A stretch of 64,000 nt of DNA from Manihot esculenta (Eukaryota > Streptophyta > Magnoliopsida > Malpighiales > Euphorbiaceae): positions 7,349,610 through 7,413,609 of the forward strand of contig NC_035169.2 of assembly GCF_001659605.2 (NCBI RefSeq), given 5' to 3'. Made by a program: the position numbers and the translations under genes. Shown piece after piece: positions 23,901-38,000 of this stretch. The stretch's first letter is position 1; each line of letters starts with the position of its first letter. Below the pieces are notes generated by a model that did no database searches, was not told the DNA's origin, and saw only the letters and a list, made by a program, of their open reading frames with translations.

Positions 23901-26406
23901 CAGTCATTCATGAAGTCCCATTATCTGATTCTAGCCCTTGTTTTCCATTCTTGATATCAAGAATTTGCTGTGTACAGTTTGAGTAGCCAATGTAGGCCCA
24001 CCATTATCTTGAAGTGCATATCTAAACTCAGATTCTTCAATAGGCTCCAGGAATTTTCCAGATTCTGATTCAACTTCTCTCAGCTCTTTCATTATTAATG
24101 ATTGCAAATTTGCAACCTTTCCATTTTCACTTGTAATTATTTTTCCATATCTTTTAGTTTCTGGTCCGCTATTTTCTGGCAGCTCATTTCGTGTTTGAAT
24201 GCATCTCTCAATACCTTCAAGCAGACCTAGAAGGATCTTTTGTTGTGAAGGTTGTATTCCCATGGTCCTGGTGGCTACAAAGCACTTACAGTAGATGAAC
24301 AATAAAGAAAAGACTGAGAAGCAGTAAGAGATGGAACCAAATTTCTGTTATTGCTTTAGAATTCAGGGCATTGTTAGGGATCAATCCCTAATAAGGAGGG
24401 AACTGGAGGGGAATTGCACAGAAGAAAGGAGGAGAAATTCAAGAAAGAAAGAAAGAAAGAAGAAATTCAGATAATAAGGATTTATTCTGTAGGTATTGGA
24501 CTGTTCATGTTGGCCATATTTACAGAGAGGGTAATGTTTGTGAAGAAGATTGGATGCTTGCTTGGGGAGTTCCCTATTGGAGTTAACTCCTTTGAAGAGT
24601 GTCTCCAAGGTCTTAGTGCTTCCCTGAAATGTGACGTTAGTGGTGTGTCTTATGCATGTTTGTGTATGCTATAGTTGCTGTTTTGTTTTCCTTGTATCCA
24701 AAAGAGTAAAACAGATGAAGGAAAAAGATAGAACTGAAGACGAACAAAAGAATTGAACGAAGAGTAGAAGAAGAACCTGGAATTTTGGGAAGCCTTGCTC
24801 CTTGCTCTGATACCAATTGTTAGGGAAGGCTGGAAAGTTTCCATAACAGGCAGTCTTAGACTTTAGAGAAGAAAAGGAATAGAAATAGAGAGATAGGAAG
24901 AAATAGAGAGTAGAATTAGAGAGAAATGGAGTAGGAAAGATGGAAGATTCTATTAGATCTTGATTACAGGTGATCAATACAGGTTCCAGTAGCAGTAGTC
25001 ATAGAGCCTTTAACTGATTTCAGTTGGAATATTAGTGTTCCTGCCAATCCTTCTTCCTCTCTAAAAACAGACTCTCTCAGTCTCTTACCTATAACTGCCT
25101 CGAACTAGCCCTCTTTCATTAATAGTTGTTCCCTCTTTTCTTTTTAACTAGATTTTCACTTATTTCTATTCCTGATTCCTAATCCTTCTACATGTAACAC
25201 TGGTTTCCAGGTTGATGTGCTTCATTTGCAAAATGCTTTTCCTACTTCAAACTGGAAAGATGATTACAACAACAATAAGAAGGTGTGTTCTCAAATTTTC
25301 TCCTTTAACTGGTGTTGGAATGTTTACTGTTGAATCTCACAGTATCAATATTTTTCTCCATGTTTTGCATTAATTGAAATATAGCCAGAGATGAATCATT
25401 ACATATTCCAACTATTTTGGAATTTCTTTCCTTTTTCTGTAGTATTTTCTTTCCCACAAGCATTATCTGCCCATTGTGGGATTATGCTGTATTCTTTATT
25501 GTTAGTTTCTCATTTGTGCTAGACATTGTTTTAAATGTTCAATTTTAGCTGTTATATGAGCAGCAATATTAATATTACTTGTTTCATTCTGTTTGATTTA
25601 ACTATTATTTTTGTTTAGGTCAATGCTAGGATATTATTTATTGATCCCTCAACTAGAGCAGTTGGCTTGACGCTGAATCAACATCATGTTCGCAATAGTA
25701 CTCCTCCAATGGTAAGGACACTAGAATTTTATGGTAACTTTATGCTTCTGAAATTGAGCTTTTGCAATTAGATAATTTTTCTTTATGTTATTGTAGAATG
25801 GTGCACTATAAGGTGGGGCTCTGAACTTTTTTTTTTTTTCCTGGAGCTAAGGGTAAATTGGATTGTCTATAACTAGGAATTAACTTTAGCTGCACCAACT
25901 CGAATGCAATAGAGCTTTGGCATGGATCATTTTTTGGCTTGGCTGTGTTGGCTTTCACTTAATTATTTTTTATAGGGTCTTGCGATTCTTTTGTTTGTTG
26001 CATTTTGTCCAAGTTTAAAATCCTATGCATTTAGGAAAGTTAAAAATTGCTTCTTGAAAACTGGGCATGTGAGATTCTCTGTTTATACCTAGTAATTTTA
26101 TTTGGGAGTGAAGGTTTTTCTTGTTGTTACTGGAACTTTGGTCGAGAAATATGCACCTTTTTTGCTCAGTTGTCTCCCCCAACATATTCTAATGCTCACA
26201 CATTTAATAAGTTGTCCCAGGCTTTTCTTGTTAGTTTTTATATAGGTGCTCTTTCCTTCCTGAAACTGATGTTTGACTTGAAATGCAGCATGTTAAAGTT
26301 GGAGATATTTATGACAGCGCAAAAATAGTAAGGGTAGATAAAGGCTTGGGTCTTCTGCTTGAAATCCCGTCGACTCCTTTGTCAACACCAGCGTATGTTA
26401 GTGTAT

Positions 26407-26447
<41 letters not shown>

Positions 26448-29400
26448 ATCCCCCTCTCCCCTACACAAAAAAAAAAAAAACAAACAAAGAAAGAAAAGGA
26501 TGGATAAACGCTAGTGCCAAGGAGGAAATTGGGCCCCCAGCCCCCAGCCCCCAGAATTGAAAAAGAAGGGGCTATATTGGTAATTTGTACTAGTAAAGAA
26601 GGGGCTATATTGAAAAAGAAGGGGCTTCTGCTGCTTTGATTTTAAGGATTAGATTTCTATTCTTCTAGATTTTTTGGTAAATCAACAATGAATGATCAAT
26701 CTTATGTGTCCTCCTTCTGAAAAGAAATGTTCTCCTTCTGAAAATTGTATCTAATTTTATATTTTTAAAATCTAACATCAAAATTGGGTAGTTTGAGTAC
26801 TTAAAAAATTATTTGATATTTTATATTGAAAAAATTATTGATTTGAAAATGTTGGAACTTATGTCAATTTTCAATTCAAATGTGTTGTTAACTTTGAGCT
26901 TATATTTATATTCATGAATCATGACACATTTTGCATGTGTTGACCATGAAGTTATTATGCAATATGCAATTCTTTCAGAAAGTAAAGAATAAAAAAGTGA
27001 CAATTGTAATATAGTTGTGATAATTTACCTCTCCAAAAACAATTTATCTGTTTGTAGATTTTTTTGTGTATATTTATTTTAAAGGTGACATATTTTTAAC
27101 TTGGCCCCCTTGCTAAAATTTTTGTGTCCGTCACTGATCTCCCCCTCCATTCCAAAAAAAAAAAGTCATATTTTCTTAAATCACTAATTTCTTGACTGTA
27201 GTTAACTAAAATTTGTGTCAACTACAGATATCTGATGTAGCTGAAAATGAAGTCCGGAAGCTCGAGAAAAAGTTTAAGGAGGGAAGTATAGTTCGTGTTC
27301 GAATTCTTGGATATAAGCATTTGGAAGGTCTTGCTACGGGGATCTTGAAGGTTCTACTGCATGAAGTGCACCTATAACCTACAGTTTCGAAATTTACATT
27401 ACTTTACAATAGTGCCTTGGATTATATTGCTGTTGATGAGATTGATGTGCTTAAAGTTTGAATAAAACTGATCTTTATCTAATGGTTGCAACAATTTGTT
27501 GAAATTATCTGTCATGTGTATAATGCTCATATCTGTTTGCACCTTTTAGATTTTTTTTTTTAAATATGATACATGGGTGCTGTTTCTACCTTTCTATGAC
27601 TTTAGTGTGTTACTGTAACTATAAGTTAAGTGCTTGAAGCCTTTAATAATTCGAGATAATTTTTTCTATGTTTTCATTTTGTGTTTTATCATGTAGGCAA
27701 GTGCTTTTGAAGGCCCTGTATTCACCCACTCAGATGTTAAGCCTGGGATGATAGTGAGGGCCAAAATCATAGCCGTAGACAGCTTTGGTGCTATAGTGCA
27801 ATTTCCTGGTGGATTGAAGGCACTCTGCCCTCTTCGGCATATGTCTGAATTTGAAATTGCAAAGCCTAGGAAAAAATTTAAGGTAGGTAAAATCATTTTC
27901 CTTTTGAGATTTACTTTTGTGATAGAAAATGGAATAATGATGTATAATCATGTAATAGTTTTTTTAAATCATGTTGATGATTTTAAAAGCTGATCTGTGT
28001 TGCTATTCAGGTTGGAGCTGAACTGGTGTTCCGTGTGCTTGGTTGCAAGTCCAAGAGAATTACCGTGACACACAAGAAAACTCTTGTATGTTCTTCTGGA
28101 ACTGCTCGGTCTAGACTTACAATTTTCACAAATATGTAGTACTTTGTGGTGTTTCCAAAAGCTTAATTTGTTGTGAAATTATTACAGTTTGTGTAATTTT
28201 TCATGATTCATATTGTTCATTTGTTGTATAAACAATCATGTCCAAATTGTGTCTTGGATTTGATTTTTCACAGTTGGAAAAATTACCAACATATCATGCA
28301 TGAAAAAAAATAAAGTAAAGAAAAGAATTGTCTCAAAGGAGAAAATCATTACTCATGTAACTTTATCTGAATGCTAAATGGTTCATTAGTTCATTTGAAG
28401 TTTTTGGAAAATTTTTCAAATTATTTTCTAATCCAGAGATTATTAATTGGTGATTTGACAGGTCAAATCAAAACTTGCAATTCTTAGCTCATACGCAGAT
28501 GCTACAGATGGGCTAATAACACATGGATGGATAACAAAGATTGAAAAGCATGGCTTCTTTGTCCATTTTTATAATGGTGTCCAGGGATTTGCTCCCAGGC
28601 TAGTCTCTAAATATCCAGTTTACATTTTAATTATCTCCTCACTTCAGCAAGAAGTAGCCATTATATTGTTAATTTACTGTTTACAATTCATATGTTCTCA
28701 TTTGTTCACGAGAATGTGTAGAGTAGGTATCTATCCATGTCCATGTGCAAGTGTATTTGATTTCTTTTCATGGGCATGCTTTTTGAAAATATATGTGTAT
28801 TAAATTTTTAGGCACTCTTGAATGGAGTGTAGATGGATTAATTAGCTTGGACTAGGAATCTGAATGTTCTAACATTTGTGCTAATTTGAGGTGGAAACTA
28901 GGATCAAGTACAAGTGGGACTAGCATTAAGGATGGTCATTATATAACTGAAATAACTACCTTAATCATGCATTTTCTTTTGAGGCAAATGCTTTATGGGT
29001 GGAATACTGTGCAACTCAGAAATTATTTTACAATGATGGTTTGGTGAAATGAGGCTTAATATAAATCTTGCTTGTGTAAAAATTACGAAATAGTTGAATG
29101 TATTTTGAGAAGGTAGAATTTTCCTCCTCTTCTTCTAAAAAGAAAATAGGTCAGATGTGTGTGTGTGCTGCAAGCCTAACTGCTCAGGTGGATCCGTTAA
29201 TGTTAACTGATAGTTTGCATTTATGCAACTTTGGAATCAGGGATAGATGATGCTATTATGCTAAAAAAAGGAAAGTTTCCAATGGTTAACTTCCTGTCAT
29301 AGATGGTGAAATGGCAGGAAAATGCTAATTTATGTTCTGCTCTAGTGTTAGATATATTTACATGGTTGTTTAATTTTTACAGATATCTTCTGTCTCTCAA

Positions 29401-31501
29401 TGCCCGCCCTTTCAATTTAATGAATCCTTATTTGTCAATTTTATCAGCAAGTTAAATTCCTTCTTCTTCCTTTTCTTTTGTTTGTGTGTAAAATCATCAG
29501 CAATTTCTAATTGATTATTCTTGTTCTAAACCAGATCTGAGCTTGGATTAGAGCCAGGATGTGATGCAGGCTCTATGTATCACATTGGACAAGTTGTCAA
29601 ATGCAGAATATTGAGTTCTATTCCTGCTTCTCGCCGGATTAACCTTAGTTTCATAATGAAGCCTTCAAGGTTTGCTTGTTCATGTTACACATGAAATTAA
29701 CATTTCCATTATGTCACCCACAATAATATTGTTGGTAATTATGTCTCCCTATCTGTACTGGACTCCTGAATCTTCGTGCATACTACATAAACCTCATAGG
29801 TAATTACCTAGTTGTTTAGGGTGGTTCTAAGCTGATAGTTATATATTTGTTTTGGGATTTATGTTACTACTGATCTACTTGATATGTAGTTCTATCCAAG
29901 GTGTACTCAAATTTTTTGCATTCATGCATTTCTTTAAACACTACAAGAAAGGAATTTATGATTAACTTTTCTCATAAGAATATTATATTTACTTTTTATT
30001 TCAAAATGTCAGGGTATCTGAAGAACCTGTGAAGTTGGGTAGTGTTGTTGCAGGAGTTGTTGAGAAAGTAACCCCCTTTGGTGTCATAGTATATGTTAAT
30101 GCCAAAGGTTACATGAAGGGTACAATATCGACTGAACATTTGGCTGATCACCATGGTATTGATATTTTCCTTGTGTGGATTTTATCATTAGCCCTGTTTC
30201 TTTTTGTTAGGTGTCAATAATGGTTTTCCATTTTGCAGATCAAGCTGCTTTGTTGAAGTCAGTCTTGAAGCCTGGATATGAGTTTGATCAGCTTCTGGTT
30301 CTAGGTACTTTTTGAATGCTTGTCCTGTAATTATTATTATTTTCCCATCATTATATTTTGTTGGAATTGAGAAAAGGCAACTTCCTCTTTTTCTCCATAA
30401 GAGACAAATAAAAGAGATGGTCCAGAAAAATACTTACCTGTCTTGATTTCCAGCACAGATCGTGACTGAGGTTGACAAGTTCACCTCTTCTTCTATTAGG
30501 GTTTGTTAGAGTTAGAATAATAGAAGAGAGAGTAGAAAATAACACAAGATGTACGTGGTTTGACTATGAGCAACTACACCCATGGACACAAAATGGCTAC
30601 ATCTTTATTGAATTGGATTCTATTTGTATTGGAAGATCTAAGACATACGTGGTATGATACCATAAACTAATGGATTCTCTAATTATAATAGGAATATATT
30701 AAATCCCTTTATTTACGGATGTATAGACATATATCATTCTATCTGTTTAGGATATAAATCCTATATTAAGTAGGAATAACTTTCCATAATACTCCCCTTA
30801 ATTGTTGCATGAAATCTTATCAGTTCTATCAGTAAACAACCTCTAATACTTCTACTCTTTGTTTTCCATGCCATACCGACACAACACTTCATGGGATATG
30901 ATATGGAATAGATGTCCGACATATATTTGTGTATTCGGACACTTAACATATTCATGCGTAGTTAATAGAGCATTTTTTTCCTTTAAGATGAAGAGCATGT
31001 ATATAGATGAAAATAGTTATTTGGTTGTATTTTGAATGATATATTTGGTTGTATTTGATAATCTATTTAGACTATACTTATTACTATATAACTTTATATT
31101 TTTTATTCTACTTCATTTTATATAACATAATGTGTCCAAGTATGTGTCTAAACTTAGATCCATATCTCCATATTTTCTATTTATGAAGTTAACGAGTCAG
31201 ACACAGGGATGTGTATGCCAACAGCCATATCCGAGTCCAAGTAACATAGTAAACAACTAAGGCTAATTCTTTGGCTGATTCAAATAAGAGCTTTTCTTTC
31301 AATTTCTTTGTGGGATATAGTGATGTTTTTGGCTTATGGCATTATGCTTTTGGCCCTTTAAAGTGGTTTCTTTATGAACTGTCCAACGTGTTTGCAGTGC
31401 ATTGCCTTTTTTGGCTTGCTTTCATGACCTTGTTATTAAAAACATTCTTGTAGTCTGGCTGTGTTGGGGAGTTTAGATTTCTATGGAATTATTCTTGCTT
31501 A

Positions 31502-31539
<38 letters not shown>

Positions 31540-31660
31540 TACTGTCCAAAGTTTTTGCTGTGCATTGCCTTTTTTGGCTTGTTTTCATGACCTTGTTATT
31601 AAAAACATTCTTGTAGTCTGGCTATGTTGAGGAGTTTAGAATCCTATGGAATTATTTTGC

Positions 31661-31713
<53 letters not shown>

Positions 31714-31817
31714 CTGTTAAAAACATTCTTGTAGTCCCGCTATGTTGAGTAGTTTAGAATTGTATGTGTAGTCCGGGTATGTTGAGGAGTTTAGAATTGT
31801 ATGGAATTATTCTTGCT

Positions 31818-31857
<40 letters not shown>

Positions 31858-31924
31858 CTGTTAAAAACATTCTTGTAGTCCGGCTACGTTGAGGAGTTTA
31901 GAATTGTATGGAATTATTCTTGCT

Positions 31925-31959
<35 letters not shown>

Positions 31960-32028
31960 TGTTTTAAAAACATTCTTGTAGTCAAGCTATGTTGAGGAGT
32001 TTAGAATTGTATGGAATTATTCTTGCTT

Positions 32029-32066
<38 letters not shown>

Positions 32067-35000
32067 TGTTAAAAACATTCTTTTGAGTCAGGCTATGTTG
32101 AGGAGTTTAGAATTGTATGGAATTATTCTTGCTTAGTGGCTAGTGCGACAAGACAGCTGTACTGGTTGTCTTCTAGATCTGGTTTGAGTCAATTTAAAAG
32201 GTGGGAGGGGTAGAATCTCAATTAAAATTTAGAACTTTTCTTTTAATTAGTTTGTGGGGACATAGTGGTGTTTTTGGCTTCATTATTGCCTGCATGCATG
32301 TTGACTTGTAGAGGATATCTGGGATCTCGTGGACATCTGATTGCATCACACAATTCAATGAAGTTTATAATTGCACTTTTATTGGTTGCAAAATGCGAAC
32401 TGAATGGTAAAACTCTTAGTAACTCTAAACCTTTAAAACACTGGACTCATAACTCCGGTAACAAATGGAAGGAAACTGAAAAACATGTTCTCCTAAACAA
32501 ATAAGAATTGAAAATGGAACTTCAAAAATAATGTAGTATTAGAAACTTTTAGGCCTGTAAATGCAGGAATTAGTAAAACACACAAGTTGTAAAAATCGGC
32601 AGTGTTTGTGTGGACATACATGCACACTTAAAGAGACTAGAAATTATTCTTAATGTCCTAAATAAGCACTACATGGCATTTGGATCATAAATCTATTTTT
32701 CTCAAGTCTTTGATTTTGAATTTTCTTAGTTGTCTGCACCACAGTGTGCACATTTGACTCACTAATGATGTAAGGTAAGGTAGACAGCTGTCTTTTGATT
32801 GTATTTTGATGTGTATTCAAAATCCAACTGATTAGTTCCTTGAATGCTATGAAGTTGACCCTATGTGGTCCAACTTGAAAAGGTTTGGAGACCAATCCTC
32901 TTTATAAAATCCAATTGTCATGTCATGCATGTGCTTCAAATTCTACCATTGGACGGAGGCATGGAGCTACCTGTCAACCCAAATCATTCTATCATTAGGA
33001 AATCTAATCTTATTCATTTTCATTGATATAATTGTACTCCTGCAAGGATAGTTGGTAGAACTCTCTCTCTCTCTCTCTCTCTCTCCCTTTAAATTTTTAA
33101 TTTGGAAGGTTGGGTTTACAGAATTATAGGTTGTGAGGGATTCTGTTTTTATCCTATCCTTAACCCGTGGATGCTATTCATTGATGTCGTAAATTTATAT
33201 GGTCTCTTTTCTCCTATTTTCTTGTTTTGTTATTTGCGCTCGAATGAATCAGGTTAGGAATAATACTGATTGATTCCAAAGGATCAAAATATAAAATTCC
33301 TGCCCTGTTGTACAAACCTACTGTATGTGAGCATCATGGAGTGTCATGCCACTGTTGTGGGGCTTTGAGAATTCAAAGCTACTAAACTGTAAAGGCCTGA
33401 TTTGTACTGTGGCCCCTGCCCATCTTTTCATTTTTTTACTGTTGCTATATGCTAGATGGTTTACAGCAAGTATGATATAGCAATTAATTATTTTGGAATA
33501 TGTTGATGCATTGCAATAGATATTGAGAGCAACAATTTGATCCTCTCTGTGAAATATTCTCTTGTCAACTCGGCTCATCATCTTCCTTCGGATCTCAGTG
33601 AAGTTCAAACTCAATCAATAGTCCATGTGGGTATCTATTTGCATTTTTTAATCTTGTTTTAGATATACATTACTTTTTAAAGATGTTTTGAATTTTTCAT
33701 TAGTAATGCAATTGACTTTTACTGCTTTTATGTGCATGGATCTATTTGCGTGGATCAGGGGTACATTTGTAACTTAATTGAAACTGGCTGTTTTATTCGA
33801 TTTCTTGGGCGCTTGACTGGTTTCTCCCCTAAAAGCAAGGTAATTTTGTTGATCTTTTATCATCAGTAATTAGGTTCTATAATTTTGAGCAAGATATGAT
33901 AAATTTAGTTGATGGATCGTATGTTGAAGAACCATTCATATTGGTTCGAGCTGGTGAAGCTCCAATAGTAGGTTCTATATCTCTAATGGTGTGAACTGTA
34001 TGTTCTGTCTTGCAATAATGAATAAATGCACAACCAACCAACTAGCAAAACCATCTACTGCTTGTGGGTTGATGAAATAATGCAACAATGTCATTTATTT
34101 TAAAGCTGGAAAGGGAAGGAAATTATCTGCTTGCAAAAAGAAGATATTTGTTTATTCGGATCTGTTTAATTGTCATTTTGCAGGCAATGGATGACCAAAG
34201 AGCCCAGCTTTCAGAAGCCTTTTACATTGGACAATCCATTCGGAGCAACATAATTGATGTCAGTGAACTGACTGAAACTAAACTTTCCTAAATTTAGTCT
34301 TTTTGAGCTTCTAGTGATTATGGTATTACTATCATTTCCAGGTAAATAGTGAAAAAAATAGAATTACAGTGTCTCTGAAGCAATCAGGCTGTTCATCTAC
34401 AGATGCATCCTTCCTTCTAGGGTATTTTCAATTAGAAGAGAAGGTAAAATTATTGTGCTTCTATATCTTTGTACAATTTAAAGGCTGAAATGTCCTTTTC
34501 TTTTTCACTATTGATCCTGTTAATCTTTGATCATCACATAAAAATATGATAAGCTGCATGTTTCCGTATGCTGCCTTGTTGTCTAAGTCAGACTTAACCT
34601 TCTTTATGTTCATTTCCTTTTGCTAGATTGCTGAGCTACAATCTTCAGACTCCAAAGGGGCTGATTTAGGATGGGGTGAAGGATTTAAAATTGGCAGTGT
34701 CATTGAGGCAAAAGTTCAGGAGTCCAAGGAAGTTGGGATTGTCGTCTGCTTTGATAAATATAATGATGTCCTTGGATTTATTACACTTCATCAATGTAAT
34801 TTCTCTCTCTCTCTCTATCTCTCTCTCTCATATTTATGTATAATTATCGACTTCTATAATTGTCATCAACTGCTAATCGCTTATGCATTATGTTTACTAC
34901 AGTAGGTGGAACAACACTGGAAACAGGTTGTACTGTTCGAGCTGCAGTTCTTGATGTTGCCAAGACTGAACGCCTTGTTGATTTATCTCTAAAACCAGAG

Positions 35001-38000
35001 TTTCTTGATAAATCCAGAGATGAGAATTCTAACGGCCAGACTCACAAGAAGGTTAAGCCTTGAATCTTGTCTTTCACTTGTTCTGTTCCAGTGCTTTGGC
35101 TTCCTGTTAAGATAATAACCAAAAAGAGGTGAAAGGGAAAAATGAAGAAGACAATAGAAGTTCTACGGATTGATATTGGGCCTTCTCTGCTTGGTGAGAA
35201 CTGAGAAGTAGGCTCGGGAAATTGACCTTCCCAGGAAGTAGGTGAAGAAATTGTGTATTATTCAAAGTATAGCCAGGGATTTAAAATTTCATTTTGACCG
35301 CTCAACTTCCTAAATCTCTAAGTAACTTTCTTTTCTAAGGAGGTCAATAAGTTTAACTTTGTCGGTACAAGTAAGATAAATTTAAGTAAAAAATTAGTAT
35401 CCTAGATAAACTTGTGAAAGTAGAACATTATTTATGTTCCTTTAGTACCCAGAGAACTGGGGATCCAAACAAAAATCTTTTTTAGCACTTCCTGTGAAAA
35501 AGCATGTGAACCAAATACCCAAAAGAATGAGGAAGAAAAAAAGAAAGCAATTCACTGATCAGCAATAAATAAATATTTGCAAGCCATGCACGTCCTATGT
35601 TCATAAAACTTCAATAATCATTTTGCTGTTGTGGCTTGTTTATATGCTGTTTCCTCCCTGACAAATAAAAATTCCAGGATTATTTTCTTCTTATTTTGTG
35701 CTTCCATTATTTAGTTCTAATTTACACCATTTTTTTATTTCATTCTCAATCCCAGAAAAGGAAAAGAGAAGTTTCTAAGAGCTTGGAGGTGCACCAGACA
35801 GTAAATGCTGTTGTGGAAATTGTGAAAGAAAAGTACTTGGTAAGTATTTCCTTCCTGGTAAGTTTGCTGCAAATAATTCATACATGTCTTTGTACTCATA
35901 TGCTCGCTTAAGCAGATTCTTTCAGTACCTGAGCATAACTATGCAATAGGATATGCATCTGTATCAGACTACAACACACAGAAGCTTCCTCTAAAACAAT
36001 TTTCTAATGGTCAAAGGTACATTTTTTTAGATGATTACGCCTTACAATGGTCAAAGGTACATTTCTTCTTACAATATGTATTGTCCTCGTCCCAATTTCT
36101 GTCAGTCCCCAGATTCTGATCACTTGACTGGTTCTTTAAGTTTCATTCCCTCAAGATACATTATCTTATAAGTTGGAGAGGGATAGGGGCTGAGCAATGG
36201 GGGTGGTCTATAATTTTTTTATTACAATTCCAAATGCAATCTTACTTTTGTCTATTTTTTTTACTTCTAATAGCCCATCCCTAACCTTCCTTTTGCTAAT
36301 TAAGTGGGGAACGTCTTTTACCATCTTTATCCTCCTTTTTTTCTTCACCCCTAACCAAGCAATCAGATGGTGACCACCTTGACTTCCATTTGTTCCCATC
36401 CATCCTTCATTCCCTTTCTTTCCTAAATAGACTGTTAAACATACTCATCTTCCACAAGGTTTCGATACCTACCTGTTTTTTCTTCAACTTTACTTTTGCC
36501 AGTACATGGCTCAACTTTGTTGCTTATGCTTTTGCTTTATCTAACTTCTATATCTGTTCATCATTCCGCTTGAGGTGGTCAGTCCAACTTATAATGATTT
36601 GCTGTGTGCAGTGTCATCGCAACTGTTATGGCACTCCCAAGCCCTTCAACTGCAGGGAGGTTGCTTTTGCTTCTGAAATCAGTTAGTGAGCCAACTGAAA
36701 CATCCAGTTCAAAGAAGGCAAAAAAGAAGTCTAGCTATAATGTGGGATCCCTGGTTCAAGCAGAGGTAGTGAGCTTCAATATTTACTGAATGTTCTCTTT
36801 ACATATTTGTGAACAAATTTGTGACATCATCACATAGTGGAAGTTTTAAATCCTTTCTTTATTCTTGATCAGTATTTATCTACTTTTTGTATTGACAAGT
36901 CTACTCCCTTTGTTGTTATTTCATGTTGTTGCTTTTCAGATTACTGAAAAAAAGCCTCTTGAAATGAGATTGAAATTCGGTATTGGTTTCCGTGGGAGGA
37001 TTCATATAACTGAGGTGAACTCTATAAATAAGTTGATTTGGATATTGTTACTTGTGCTTATATGTGAATGACCTTTATTTGCCTGTTGGTATGATGGCAT
37101 TCTTATTATTTGGATTGGAATTAATTTCTGTTTATCCAATGACAGGTCAATGATGATTGTGTTTTGGATGATCCATTTACTAACTTCAGAATTGGTCAAA
37201 CAGTGACTGCAAGGATTGTTGCTAAAGCTAGTAAAGGAGATAATAAAAAAAAGCAGCTGTGGGAGCTGTCTATCAAACCAAAAATTCTTGCAGGTAAAAT
37301 AATAAATGTGGTGGACTTCTCTTTGTTTTGTCTGACCTGAAATTGTCACTTCATTTCAGGGTTGTCTTGGCCCTATGTTGAAATACCAATCCAAGACTTG
37401 AATACCAACTTTATACCACTTGTTTTTGATATCCCTTTACTTATAAAAACATGGTTCAAAATCATTGAGATTTTTAATTTTTGCTGATTATGGTCTTAAG
37501 GGAATATCTTTTTTTGATTTGTGGCCCATACATCATCCCTAGTACAACACTTTCTCGAGTTGCATGCTATCAGGCGCTCAGTTATAATTTTCTTAGCTTG
37601 CATCAATATTTCCACGGTTAGAATACTGTTGGTATGTCATGTCTGGTTTTTTAGGAATCTCAGTGTTCTTGCATGCTAATTGAGATCACCCAGTTTGTTG
37701 TTTAGGATAGCAGTTCACAGGGGCGACCTCCCCCGTGGGTGCAGCGAACGTGGTAATGTTGGGCTTGCACATGTATGATTTGTGATTGATGAAACTAATA
37801 TCCTGACACAACATTCTATTCATTGATATGTTCTTAAGGCTTCCTTATCTATATGATTTTGATGAAACTTCCTGCACTCTTTTTTTTTTCACAGTTTTTC
37901 TTATTTTGGGATAGATAAATGTACCTACGAAATATGTAGTACCTGTTTATCATGTCCACTAATTTTTATTTCCCTTGGGGGTTTGAAATCTAACCTTATG

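Larger units (their letters stand above)
16832..34258 (+). other. RRP5: RRP5 exon map, exons 1-20
   Basis: Exons: 16832-17006, 17379-17587, 19377-19517, 19635-19805, 21221-21320, 21854-21972, 22054-22176, 25211-25282, 25619-25711, 26289-26402, 27228-27350, 27697-27882, 28011-28085, 28462-28598, 29535-29669, 30013-30155, 30239-30304, 33520-33626, 33759-33839, 34184-34258. Each boundary was set by splice consensus together with frame. Exon 14 ends in CCCAG before GCTAGT, a GC donor. Exon 10 is followed at once by GTATGTT and a (CT)n run. Introns 7 and 17 are each about 3 kb and repeat-filled. Confidence 0.9.

Noticed and set aside
24414..24674. Open frames on both strands in the intron 7 element
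   Set aside because: Short, with no domain, inside a non-autonomous retroelement.
31376..32140. CRISPR-like regularly spaced repeats
   Set aside because: The units are long, degenerate and separated by GA microsatellites in a plant intron; this is a minisatellite.
37780..37880. Possible C/D box snoRNA in RRP5 intron 28 (TGATGAA and CTGA words)
   Set aside because: No properly spaced D box at the 3' end and no terminal stem; another TGATGA...CTGA pair at about 27435-27475 is too close together.
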